This document shows, in pieces, positions 25,991 to 34,872 of a DNA stretch of 64,000 nucleotides. Numbering within the stretch: position 1 is the first letter of the stretch; each line of letters begins with the position of its first letter. The notes beneath the pieces are model-generated. The model did no database searches. It was given only the letters and a program-made list of their open reading frames with translations, and was not told where the DNA came from. Both the position numbers and the translations under genes were made by a program. Source of the DNA: Actinomyces marmotae. GTDB taxonomy: Bacteria > Actinomycetota > Actinomycetes > Actinomycetales > Actinomycetaceae. The stretch lies in the NCBI RefSeq assembly GCF_013177295.1, contig NZ_CP053642.1, positions 620,001 to 684,000 on the forward strand. The letters run 5' to 3'.

Positions 25991-27145
25991 ATGACCAGCA
26001 ACGACGCAGTCCAGAACCCTGTCATCCCCGATACCATGCGCGCGGCTGTCCTGCGCGACACTGCCAAGGGCCTTGAGGTCGAGACCTTGCGCACCCCCCG
26101 GCCCAAAGTCGGCGAGGTCCTCATCAAGGTCGCCGCCTGCGGCCTGTGCCACTCCGATCTTCACGTGATCGGTGGCGCCATCGCCTTCCCCCTGCCTGCG
26201 GTCCTGGGCCACGAGGTCACCGGCACCATCGTCGAGGTGGGCCCCGGCAATGAGCGCACCGGCCTGGCTGTCGGGCAGAACGTGGCCGGGGGGTTCCTCA
26301 TGCCGTGCGGGCAGTGCGATGCCTGCGCCGAGGGGCATGACGAACTGTGCGGCCCCTTCTTCGAGCTCAACCGTTTGAAGGGCGTCCTCTACGACGGCGC
26401 CACCCGGCTGGCTACCCCGGAGGGTGAGAGCGTCGCCATGTACTCCATGGGCGGCCTCGCCGAGTACGCCGTCGTCCCGTCCACCTCCGTGGCCGTCGTG
26501 CCCGACGCGATCGACATGGTGCCCGCCGCCATCCTTGGCTGCGCGGCGATGACCGGCTACGGGGCCGTGCGCCGCGGCGCGGACCTGCGCTTCGGGGAGA
26601 CCGTCGCCGTCGTCGCCACCGGGGGGGTGGGCACGAACATCGTGCAGATCGCCCGCGCCTTCGGGGCCAGCCAGGTCATCGCCATCGACGTCTCCGACGA
26701 CAAGCTCGCCCCCATGGCGGGCTACGGCGCCACCGCCGTGGTCAACTCCGCGACCCACAACGCCCGCGAGGAGGTCCTCAAGCTGACCGGGGGCAAGGGC
26801 GTCGACGTCGCCTTCGAGGCCCTGGGCATCCCCGCCACCTGGACCACCGCCCTTGACGTGCTGGCCGACGGCGGCCGCATGGTGCCGATCGGCCTGGGCG
26901 CCGGCGTGCAGACCGCGGGTGTCGAGATCAACCGCACCGTGCGCCGCAGCCAGAGGATCCTGGGCTCCTACGGCGCCCGCACCCGCCAGGACCTGCCGGC
27001 CGTCGTCGACCTCGCGGCGCGCGGCGTCATCAACTACAAGGACGTGGTCTCCCAGCGCTTCCCCCTGCAGGATGCCGGGGTCGGGTACGAGGCGCTGCGC
27101 AACCGTCAGATCCAGGGGCGCGCCGTCGTCGACATGTCCCTGTAG
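25991..27145 (+). CDS. Zinc-dependent alcohol dehydrogenase
   Basis: A 384-residue medium-chain dehydrogenase. Catalytic zinc ligands are in ACGLCHSDLHV and LGHEVTG; the structural zinc site is the four-cysteine block PCGQCDACAEGHDELC. The nucleotide fold shows VVATGGVGTNIVQIA followed by VIAIDVSDDKL, whose Asp suggests NAD preference. The start at 25991 follows AAAGAGG. It is controlled by a TTGTC-type operator, so it probably oxidises or reduces an intermediate or a polyol connected with the inositol locus (inference); classical inositol pathways do not need this enzyme. Confidence 0.87.
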   Translation: MTSNDAVQNPVIPDTMRAAVLRDTAKGLEVETLRTPRPKVGEVLIKVAACGLCHSDLHVIGGAIAFPLPAVLGHEVTGTIVEVGPGNERTGLAVGQNVAGGFLMPCGQCDACAEGHDELCGPFFELNRLKGVLYDGATRLATPEGESVAMYSMGGLAEYAVVPSTSVAVVPDAIDMVPAAILGCAAMTGYGAVRRGADLRFGETVAVVATGGVGTNIVQIARAFGASQVIAIDVSDDKLAPMAGYGATAVVNSATHNAREEVLKLTGGKGVDVAFEALGIPATWTTALDVLADGGRMVPIGLGAGVQTAGVEINRTVRRSQRILGSYGARTRQDLPAVVDLAARGVINYKDVVSQRFPLQDAGVGYEALRNRQIQGRAVVDMSL

Positions 27146-27195
27146 GGCCATGCTCGGGGCCGCCGGTCGATCATCCCGGCCGGCCCGGAGCGCGC

Positions 27196-27228
27196 GGGTC
27201 CCCGGCGCCGGTGAGGCGCCGGGGACCC
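27196..27228. terminator. Bidirectional terminator hairpin
   Basis: A perfect 14-bp stem (27196-27209 with 27215-27228) and a 5-nt loop lie between the convergent alcohol dehydrogenase (stop 27145) and the small membrane protein gene (stop 27249). Confidence 0.75.
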
Positions 27229-27248
27229 GGTCGGTTGAGGGCTCGGCC

Positions 27249-27512
27249 TCAGCGGGCGAGCAGGTTGACGCTGGTGTAGACGCCCACCACGGCGGTGATG
27301 ACGCCCAGGGCGGCGGAGGTGAAGAGGATCGCCGGGGAGGCGGTGATGGCCCCGATGGCGGCCATGAGCAGGATCGTGGTGGCCACGGCGATGATGGCGA
27401 TGGCGAAGGTCAGGCGGTCGGCCTCCGTGGCCGTCTGGGTGGCGGCGGGGGCGGTCTGGGCCTGGGTGGTGGTCGCGGTGGACTCGGCGGTGCGCTCGAG
27501 GGTGGTGGTCAT
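27249..27512 (-). CDS. Small two-helix membrane protein
   Basis: An 87-residue protein of unrecognised family. The first 33 residues are Thr/Ala/Gln-rich and hydrophilic. Two hydrophobic segments follow (about residues 36-58, FAIAIIAVATTILLMAAIGA, and 60-82), ending in a short SVNLLAR tail. GAAGGAATCATC precedes the ATG. An operator TTGTCTAGACAA lies 161 bp upstream, and the intervening leader is rich in inverted repeats. Control by the inositol-type operator suggests a role linked to the sugar regulon, for example a transporter accessory protein, but there is no direct evidence. Confidence 0.7.
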   Translation of the reverse strand: MTTTLERTAESTATTTQAQTAPAATQTATEADRLTFAIAIIAVATTILLMAAIGAITASPAILFTSAALGVITAVVGVYTSVNLLAR

Positions 27513-27672
27513 GATGATTCCTTCTGACTGTGCGGTTCGTCTGTGCGCCGCGCAGGGATCCTCACCGGCCTTCGGGCCGTGCGTCCCTGCACGGTCCTTG
27601 TGCGTCCGGGTCTCCCCGGGGTGGGGGATTGGCTCCCCCGCTGGTTGATAATCTAGGGCCCTCCTCCACCAA
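27513..27672 (-). promoter_or_regulatory. Structured 5' leader of the small membrane protein gene
   Basis: The 160 bp between operator site 8 and the start codon contain several nested inverted repeats: GCAGGGA/TCCCTGC enclosing a GGCC-TTCG-GGCC tetraloop hairpin, and a GGGGGAGCC/GGGGGA region. It may be an attenuator or a stable leader. No known riboswitch class was recognised. Confidence 0.35.
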
Positions 27673-27684
27673 TTGTCTAGACAA
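27673..27684. promoter_or_regulatory. Candidate operator, TTGTCNNGACAA family (site 8)
   Basis: TTGTCTAGACAA is a perfect palindrome and the best match to a HutC/GntR-type site. It lies 161 bp before the small membrane protein gene and 61 bp before the divergent guaA start. Confidence 0.7.
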
Positions 27685-27745
27685 CCGGATGTGACGTCGA
27701 TCGTGTGATGGGCGCCACCGGTCGCCGGGCAGCTATCCTGGCTCG

Positions 27746-29365
<1,620 letters not shown>

Positions 29366-30263
29366 GACCGGGCGCTGGCCGGTGATGCGGGGCGTCGGGC
29401 GGGGTCTTGCACGCTCGCAGGACTGGTGCGATTCGGCCGATTCGGACTTTTCGTTGATATTCCGCCGTTTGGGTATTTTGGTTGAAAATCGCCTCTGAGG
29501 CTCGCATGTGCATGAAGGCCGCTCATGCACATGCGAGCACGATGGCTCGAGGGTGTCGATCCAGAAAACCGCGGGATTCCGCGGATTCTGCTGAAGGTCG
29601 GAGAGCGTGAGCGTGCAACCCGGGAGCACGGGCCACCGCGGGAGCCGCTTCACGCCACGGGACCTGGCCGTGGGACCTGTCCTGGAGCGCCGCACGGGCG
29701 GAGCCGCCCCACGAGCGCCGCGACTGTTGGCCGCGCTCCGCCATTGCTGGGCAAGGGGGCGGCGGGCCCGTGCGGCGGGCCGGCATGGAACCGCTCCGGA
29801 CGCACGGGTGAGAGTGGACCCGCTCCACTGGAGTCGGCGCCGCTCGCATCGCTATCCGCGCGAGGCGCGGGCCGACTGAGAGGAGCGTGCCCGCGAGAAT
29901 CGGGAGGCTCTACCAGTACCGCGCCACCGCGCCGCCTACCACCGGGCGGTCCACTGGCCGGGGACGGCGCCGCCCGCCACCGGGCGGTCCAGTCTGGGGG
30001 CGCCGATGACGAGACCGAGGCCTCGGCGGGACCCGATGCCGGTTGGTTGTCGGGCTGGGGCGGCTCTGAAGACGCCCCCGACTGCGTCAACGTCAGTCTC
30101 AACGACGGCCATCCGCGTGCCCGATGGCAAGAAGGGCGAGGAGGTGCGCGTGAGCGGGGATGGCATCCGCGTCGGCGCTCCGACCGAGTAAATCCGCCTC
30201 GACTTCGCTGTCCTCGCGCGAGCGATCCGCGAGACGCGCGAGCAGCAGCGCTGAGGAGCGATC
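29366..30263. other. Gene-poor region downstream of guaA
   Basis: About 900 bp without a convincing gene. It begins with an unusually AT-rich patch (29430-29490, TTTTCGTTGATATTCC-like), followed by the hairpin at 29500-29538. Long frames across 29.5-30.3 kb have no recognisable family and arginine/proline-rich composition typical of noncoding high-GC DNA. A 16-bp direct repeat CCACCGGGCGGTCCA-type occurs near 29939 and 29977. A short peptide-like tail AIRVPDGKKGEEVRVSGDGI ends at 30191 and may be the remains of a lost gene. Confidence 0.5.
29500..29538. terminator. Long perfect hairpin downstream of guaA
   Basis: A 16-bp perfect inverted repeat (GCTCGCATGTGCATGA and its complement) with a 7-nt loop lies 135 bp after guaA, just after an AT-rich patch. 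It could be the guaA terminator; its CATGTGCATG core is less GC-rich than other hairpins here. Confidence 0.45.
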
Positions 30264-30422
30264 ATGGAGCGCGCCACCCTGGGTCGGGCCGACATCATGA
30301 CCCCCTGACAGCGCATCGGCGGGATGAGCCTTGGCGAGGTCTTCCCCGACTGGCGCCAGCGGGTGATCGTCCCTGAGGAGACTCAGCGCGTCACCGCCCG
30401 GGCCCTCGGAATCGGTGTCTCG
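30264..30422 (+). pseudogene. N-terminal relic of an aldo/keto reductase
   Basis: About 53 codons align without gaps to the start of the intact aldo/keto reductase at 31752. The relic reads IGGMSLGEVFPDW where the intact gene has LGGMSFGEPYPDF, and ARALGIGVS where the intact gene has ARALELGLS. A TGA at 30306-30308 interrupts the frame, and the rest of the gene is missing. The ATG still has GAGGAGCG in front. This is a decayed paralogue lying 1.3 kb upstream of the living copy. Confidence 0.75.
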
Positions 30423-30540
30423 AAGCGATCTCGTTCAGATTGCGTTATGGCCATGTGAGAGACGGGAATCCTCTCGCGGGGGCGGGGAGGGTACGATCCC
30501 CGCGAATTCATTCCTCCCGAGATCGAACGCAGGAGTTCCC

Positions 30541-31392
30541 ATGTCGTATGCTCCCCAATACCCTGTTCCCATTCAGCCGGGTCCGCCCCGCAGGAATACC
30601 CTCGGACTGGTCGCCATGATCATGGCGATTATCGGCTTCGTCTTCGCCTGCGTCCCAGGGGCGCTGATCATCGGCTGGATCCTGCTCCCGGTCTCATTCA
30701 TCCTCGGGCTGGTGGCGCTCTTCCGGAAGGGAGAGACCCAATGGCAGGCCATCACCGCGGTCGTGCTCGCCGTTGTCGGCACGATCGTCGGCGTGATCGT
30801 CTTCATCGTCTTCTTGGGCCAGGTGGTTGACAAGGCGGTTGACGAGGCGTTCTCACCCTCCGCGTCCGCGGCGGCCTCCAGCAGCGCCGCTGAGGCCGGT
30901 AGTGGGCGCACCGCCTCGCGGGCCGTTGAGGCTGGTAGTGGGAGCGCCGCCTCTGATGCCGCTGGGACCAGCCGGGACAACCCTCTCCCGCTGGGGACGG
31001 AGATCTCCTCCAAGGACTGGAAGATCGTTGTCAATTCCGTGACTCTGCATGCGAATGACCAGGTCGCCGCCGCGAATGTATTCAATAAACCGCCGGCGGC
31101 GGGGAATGAGCACATTCTCGTCAACTACACCGTGACCTACACCGGTGACGATCCCAGCGGGTCCATGCCTTTCGAGAGCGTCGAGTACGTCACCCCTGGG
31201 GGAGTCTCCGTCGGCGCTACGAGCACATTCGCCGTCGCCTCCGATGAGATCGACACTCTGACCACGCTGTACAAGGGGGGATCCGTCACGGGGAGCACCG
31301 TCCTGGAGGTTCCGTCCGACGGTGTCGAGAACGGGGTTCTCTCGGTGCAGCCGGGGCTCTTCTCGGACAAGAGGTTCGTGAGCGTGAAGTAG
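30541..31392 (+). CDS. Membrane-anchored protein with DUF4190-like and DUF4352-like regions
   Basis: A 283-residue protein of unknown function. Residues 1-20 are Pro-rich; two transmembrane helices follow (about 22-50 and 60-90, separated by a short ALFRKGETQWQ loop). A Ser/Ala/Gly-rich linker (about 105-150) leads to an extracellular beta-rich domain (KDWKIVVNSVTLHANDQ, HILVNYTVTYTGDD, GGSVTGSTVLEVPSD) resembling DUF4352 immunoglobulin-like domains of actinobacterial and Firmicute lipoproteins. GCAGGAG precedes the start. Lower GC than its neighbours in parts (for example GCGAATGTATTCAATAAACC), which may indicate transfer. Confidence 0.78.
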   Translation: MSYAPQYPVPIQPGPPRRNTLGLVAMIMAIIGFVFACVPGALIIGWILLPVSFILGLVALFRKGETQWQAITAVVLAVVGTIVGVIVFIVFLGQVVDKAVDEAFSPSASAAASSSAAEAGSGRTASRAVEAGSGSAASDAAGTSRDNPLPLGTEISSKDWKIVVNSVTLHANDQVAAANVFNKPPAAGNEHILVNYTVTYTGDDPSGSMPFESVEYVTPGGVSVGATSTFAVASDEIDTLTTLYKGGSVTGSTVLEVPSDGVENGVLSVQPGLFSDKRFVSVK

Positions 31393-31517
31393 TTCGGCGC
31401 GCTCATTGCCGGGTCCTGCCGCGGTCGGTGGCACCACGCCGCGCTCCTATCTCCTGGAGCGCCCGCGGGGCAAGGGACCCGTCAACTCGCTGAGGCCGTC
31501 GGCGCGCCCGCGCCGGC

Positions 31518-31703
31518 GGCCTCAGCAACGCTGAGATCGCCGAGCGGCTCTTCATGAGCGAGGGCACGGTGCGCAACCACGTCTCCGCCGCCCTGGCGAG
31601 GACCGGCCTGCGCAACCGCACCCAGCTCGCCGTCCTCTACCTGCGCGCCCCTAAGCGCACCTGGAAGCCCCTTACGCTCACCACCGACGAGGTGGAAGAG
31701 TGA
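31518..31703 (+). pseudogene. C-terminal relic of a LuxR-type response regulator
   Basis: Sixty-one codons encode a typical LuxR helix-turn-helix, GLSNAEIAERLFMSEGTVRN then HVSAALARTGLRNRTQLAVL, ending DEVEE before the TGA at 31701. The upstream sequence is out of frame and lacks a receiver domain, so only the DNA-binding end of the gene remains. Together with the aldo/keto reductase relic it shows local gene decay in this interval. Confidence 0.7.
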
Positions 31704-31751
31704 GGGGCGCCGCTCGCGGCGTGACCACCGGCATCATCGAAGGAGAGAGCC

Positions 31752-32726
31752 ATGAAGTACACCGAGCTGGGTACCACCGGCATCCGCATCCCCCGCCTGT
31801 GCCTGGGAGGAATGAGCTTCGGAGAGCCCTACCCCGACTTCCACCAGTGGGTGGTTGACCAGCCCACCACCCAGACCATCATCGCCCGGGCACTGGAGCT
31901 CGGCCTCAGCTTCATTGACACGGCCAACGTCTACGCCCACGGCACCTCGGAGCGGTTCATCGGCCAGTCCCTGCGCAACCTCGGGGTCAAGCGCGAGGAC
32001 GTCGTGCTCGCCTCCAAGGTCTACTTCAACGAGGGGACCCTCACCGCCCCCGCCATCGCGCGGGAGATCGAGGGCACACTCGAGCGCCTGGGCACCGACT
32101 ACCTCGACCTCTACATCATCCACCGCTTCGACTACGCCACCCTGGTGGAGGAGACGATGGAGGCTCTCGACGTGCTCGTGCGCGCCGGCAAGGTCAGGGC
32201 CCTGGGCGCCAGCGCCATGTACGGCTACCAGTTGCACAACATGCAGCTCGTCGCCGACTCCCACGGCTGGACCCGCTTCGCGAGCATGCAGAACCACTAC
32301 AACCTGCTCTACCGCGAGGACGAGCGCGACCTCATCCCCGTGTGCGAGCAGTACGGGATGAGCCTGACCCCCTACAGCCCGCTGGCCTCGGGCCACCTCG
32401 CCCGCCCCGAGTGGGACTCCGACTCCACGCGGTCGAGGACGGATGTGATGATGCGCGACAAGTACGACCGTGCCCGGCAGATCGACATGCCCGTCATCGA
32501 GCGGGTGGCGACACTGGCCGAGCGCCTGGGCGTGCCCATGGCCGACGTCGCCCTCGCCTGGCAGTGGGCCAAGGGCGTGGCCGCCCCCATCGTCGGCTGC
32601 TCGCGGCCCAGCCGGGTCGACGACGCCGTGCGCGCCCTCGACCTGACCCTGACCGATGAGGACATCGCCTTCCTGGAGGAGCCGTACCAGGCTCACGAGG
32701 TGGTCGGAGCGCTGCCCCGGCCCTGA
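31752..32726 (+). CDS. Aldo/keto reductase
   Basis: A 324-residue NADP-dependent (beta/alpha)8 reductase. It opens MKYTELGTTGIRIPRLCLGG. The catalytic tetrad is visible: Asp in FIDTANVY and the following Tyr, Lys in VLASKVYF, and His in YIIHRFDY. The C-terminal cofactor region reads APIVGCSRPSRVDDAVRAL. It is closest to the general stress/YajO-like class; substrate unknown. GAAGGAGAGAGCC precedes the start. A truncated relative lies at 30264-30422. Confidence 0.92.
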   Translation: MKYTELGTTGIRIPRLCLGGMSFGEPYPDFHQWVVDQPTTQTIIARALELGLSFIDTANVYAHGTSERFIGQSLRNLGVKREDVVLASKVYFNEGTLTAPAIAREIEGTLERLGTDYLDLYIIHRFDYATLVEETMEALDVLVRAGKVRALGASAMYGYQLHNMQLVADSHGWTRFASMQNHYNLLYREDERDLIPVCEQYGMSLTPYSPLASGHLARPEWDSDSTRSRTDVMMRDKYDRARQIDMPVIERVATLAERLGVPMADVALAWQWAKGVAAPIVGCSRPSRVDDAVRALDLTLTDEDIAFLEEPYQAHEVVGALPRP

Positions 32727-32748
32727 ATCGCGGCCCTAGGATGGGCCG

Positions 32749-33552
32749 GTGACCCCGGCATCCCCGAATCCCACCGCCCTCGCCACCCGCGCCCTGGACC
32801 TGGCCGTGGACGGGCAGCGGCTCGGCGGCGCCGCCTACCTGCCCGCCGGGCCCAACGGGCGGCCCCTGCCCGGCCCCCGCCCGCTCGTCGTGTGCTGCCA
32901 CGGCATGGACGGCTCCTGGATGCGCGTGGCCCCCATCGCCCGGCGCCTGGCCTCCCGGGGCGCCATCGCCGCCTGCCCCGACTTCCGGGGCGGCGGCGGG
33001 GGCGACAACGGCGGTGACCCCATGGCGATGACGCCGCTGACCGAGCTCGCCGACCTGCTCGCCGTCATCGACGCCGTGACCGCCTGGCCCGAAGCGGATT
33101 CCTCTCGCATCGCCCTGCTCGGGCTCTCCCTGGGCGGGGCGGTCGCCGCGCTCGCGGCCGCCCGGCGGCCCACGCAGATAGGCGCGCTCGTGCTGTGGTA
33201 CCCGGCGCTCCAGCCCGGCGCCGGTCTGCGCGCCCGGTTCCGGAGCCTGGCTGAGGTCCCCGACCGCTTCGAGCACAGGGGCAGTCACCTGTCCAGGGCT
33301 TACGCCCGTGACGCCTGGGGCATCGACGCTGTTGCCGAACTCGCCCGCTTCCCGCGCCCCATCCTCCTCATCCACGGGGATCGCGACGAGTCCGTCCCCC
33401 TGGCGCTCTCCCAGCGCGCCGAGCGCGAGCTGCGCGACGCCGAGTTGCGCGTCATCCCCGGCGCCGGACACGGCTTCGGCGACGAGCGCTGGGAGACCGC
33501 TGTGTCCGCCAGCGCCTCCTTCCTGGCCTGGAACGGCGTCCTCGACGACTGA
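32749..33552 (+). CDS. Alpha/beta hydrolase, dienelactone-hydrolase-like
   Basis: A 267-residue cytosolic hydrolase starting at GTG 32749. The fold and triad are visible: oxyanion region PLVVCCHGMDG, nucleophile Ser in LLGLSLGGAVAAL (about residue 128), Asp in LLIHGDRDESVPL and His in IPGAGHGFGDERW. Substrate unknown; likely an ester or peptide. It is 22 bp after the aldo/keto reductase and probably cotranscribed. Confidence 0.87.
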   Translation: MTPASPNPTALATRALDLAVDGQRLGGAAYLPAGPNGRPLPGPRPLVVCCHGMDGSWMRVAPIARRLASRGAIAACPDFRGGGGGDNGGDPMAMTPLTELADLLAVIDAVTAWPEADSSRIALLGLSLGGAVAALAAARRPTQIGALVLWYPALQPGAGLRARFRSLAEVPDRFEHRGSHLSRAYARDAWGIDAVAELARFPRPILLIHGDRDESVPLALSQRAERELRDAELRVIPGAGHGFGDERWETAVSASASFLAWNGVLDD

Positions 33553-33642
33553 GCCCGCGCCCGTCGGAGTAGTCTGGGGGCGCGGCGCGGGAGCCGCGGC
33601 AGGACAGTCGAGCGCGCGCCGCGCGCGGGAAGGGGTTGCGCC

Positions 33643-34221
33643 ATGGCATTCGAGGCGAAGACCGACAAGCGGGTTGCGGCCCTCATCGCACCGGGACTGG
33701 AGGAGGTCGAGGCGCTCGCCGTCGTCGATGTGCTCTACCGCGCCGGCATTCCCTGCGACATGATCGCCGTCGCCGAGGAGCGCGCCGTCGTGTCCTCCCA
33801 TGAGATCATCGTGACCTGCGCGAAGACCCTCGCCGAGACGGATCTATCCGACTACGACCTCCTCTTCCTGCCCGGCGGGGTCCCCGGGACCCCCAACCTC
33901 AAGGCCAGCCGGGTCGTCACCGAGGCCGTCACCGAGCGCGTGCGCGCCGGGCGCCCGGTGGCCGCGATCTGCGCCGCCCCCTCGATCCTCGCCGAGTTGG
34001 GTCTGCTCCAGGGGCGCCGCGCCACCTCCAACCCCGGCTTCATGCATGTGCTGGAGGAGCACGGCGCGATCACCAGCCAGGACAGCGTCGTCGTTGACGG
34101 CGCCATCCTCACCAGCCGGGGGATGGCCACCGCCCCAGAGCTCGGCTTCGAGATCGTCCGGCACTACTTGGGCGACGCCGCCGCCGAGGCTGTGGCGAGC
34201 GCCGTCGTCTTCCAGCGCTGA
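33643..34221 (+). CDS. DJ-1/PfpI family protein
   Basis: A 192-residue DJ-1-type protein. The nucleophile-elbow cysteine is in VAAICAAPSILAELG (about residue 109), with the conserved Glu in LIAPGLEEVEALAVVDVL and LLFLPGGVPGTPNL. Members act as deglycase/glyoxalase-type or stress-protection proteins. GGAAGGGG lies upstream of the ATG. It is separated from the hydrolase by 90 bp. Confidence 0.92.
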   Translation: MAFEAKTDKRVAALIAPGLEEVEALAVVDVLYRAGIPCDMIAVAEERAVVSSHEIIVTCAKTLAETDLSDYDLLFLPGGVPGTPNLKASRVVTEAVTERVRAGRPVAAICAAPSILAELGLLQGRRATSNPGFMHVLEEHGAITSQDSVVVDGAILTSRGMATAPELGFEIVRHYLGDAAAEAVASAVVFQR

Positions 34222-34272
34222 GCGCGTGCCAGCGGCCCCGCGCCGCTGACGCCGGCCGCGGATGACTGCCGC

Positions 34273-34872
34273 TCAGGGATGATCCCTCCGGCCTCGATGC
34301 GGCATGATCGCGACGATCAGGAGGGCCGCCCCCAGGAGTCCCAGGACCCCGATCGTCGCGAGTTGCAGGTCCACGCGCAGGCCCGCGCCCGCCGCGACGG
34401 TTAGGGCTCCCAAGGCGAGGAGCAGCGCCCCCCAGATGATCGTGCCGGTGCTGGCGCGCCGACGTGCCTCCGGCGCGCCCGGGAGCGGGCCCGACGGCTG
34501 GGCGGGAGTCCAAGCAGCCGACTGGGCGCCCGCCGTCCCCGGATGGCCCGGCGCGCCCGCGGTGGCGGCCGTGGCGCCCGCGGTGGTGGCCGACCACACG
34601 CCGCTGGTGGGCGCGCCCGGCTCAGGGGGGGCGTTGAGCGGCGCAGCAGCCGGGCCCGCCGCGCTCAAGGGCTCGGTTGGGGCGCCCCCCGGGATGGGCC
34701 CCCGCGGGGCCTCGGCGCTCTCAAGGCTTTCAGTGGGCGCCTCGGGCTGGGGGAGAGGCTCGGTCATCGGCCCGGTCGGGGGCTCGGTCATCGGCTCGGT
34801 GGGGGGCTCGGTCGGGGCGCCGCCGACCGACGGATCAGGCCGGTCGTTGGCGCTGCTCGTGCTGCTGCTCAT
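34273..34872 (-). CDS. Proline-rich membrane protein, unknown function
   Basis: A 199-residue protein. Residues 1-140 are disordered and Pro/Ala/Thr-rich, with a degenerate TEP repeat (PTEPPTEPMTEPPTGPMTEP). Two transmembrane helices follow (about 145-163 and 170-188), ending in a basic tail. Its start codon overlaps the stop of the PspC gene upstream (ATGA), so it is translated as the second gene of that operon and may be a partner of the envelope-stress module. No enzyme motif seen. Confidence 0.8.
   Translation of the reverse strand: MSSSTSSANDRPDPSVGGAPTEPPTEPMTEPPTGPMTEPLPQPEAPTESLESAEAPRGPIPGGAPTEPLSAAGPAAAPLNAPPEPGAPTSGVWSATTAGATAATAGAPGHPGTAGAQSAAWTPAQPSGPLPGAPEARRRASTGTIIWGALLLALGALTVAAGAGLRVDLQLATIGVLGLLGAALLIVAIMPHRGRRDHP

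Noticed and set aside
29525-30376. A 283-codon plus-strand frame after guaA
   Set aside because: Arg/Pro/Gly-rich composition, no family, and it overlaps the aldo/keto reductase relic in another frame.
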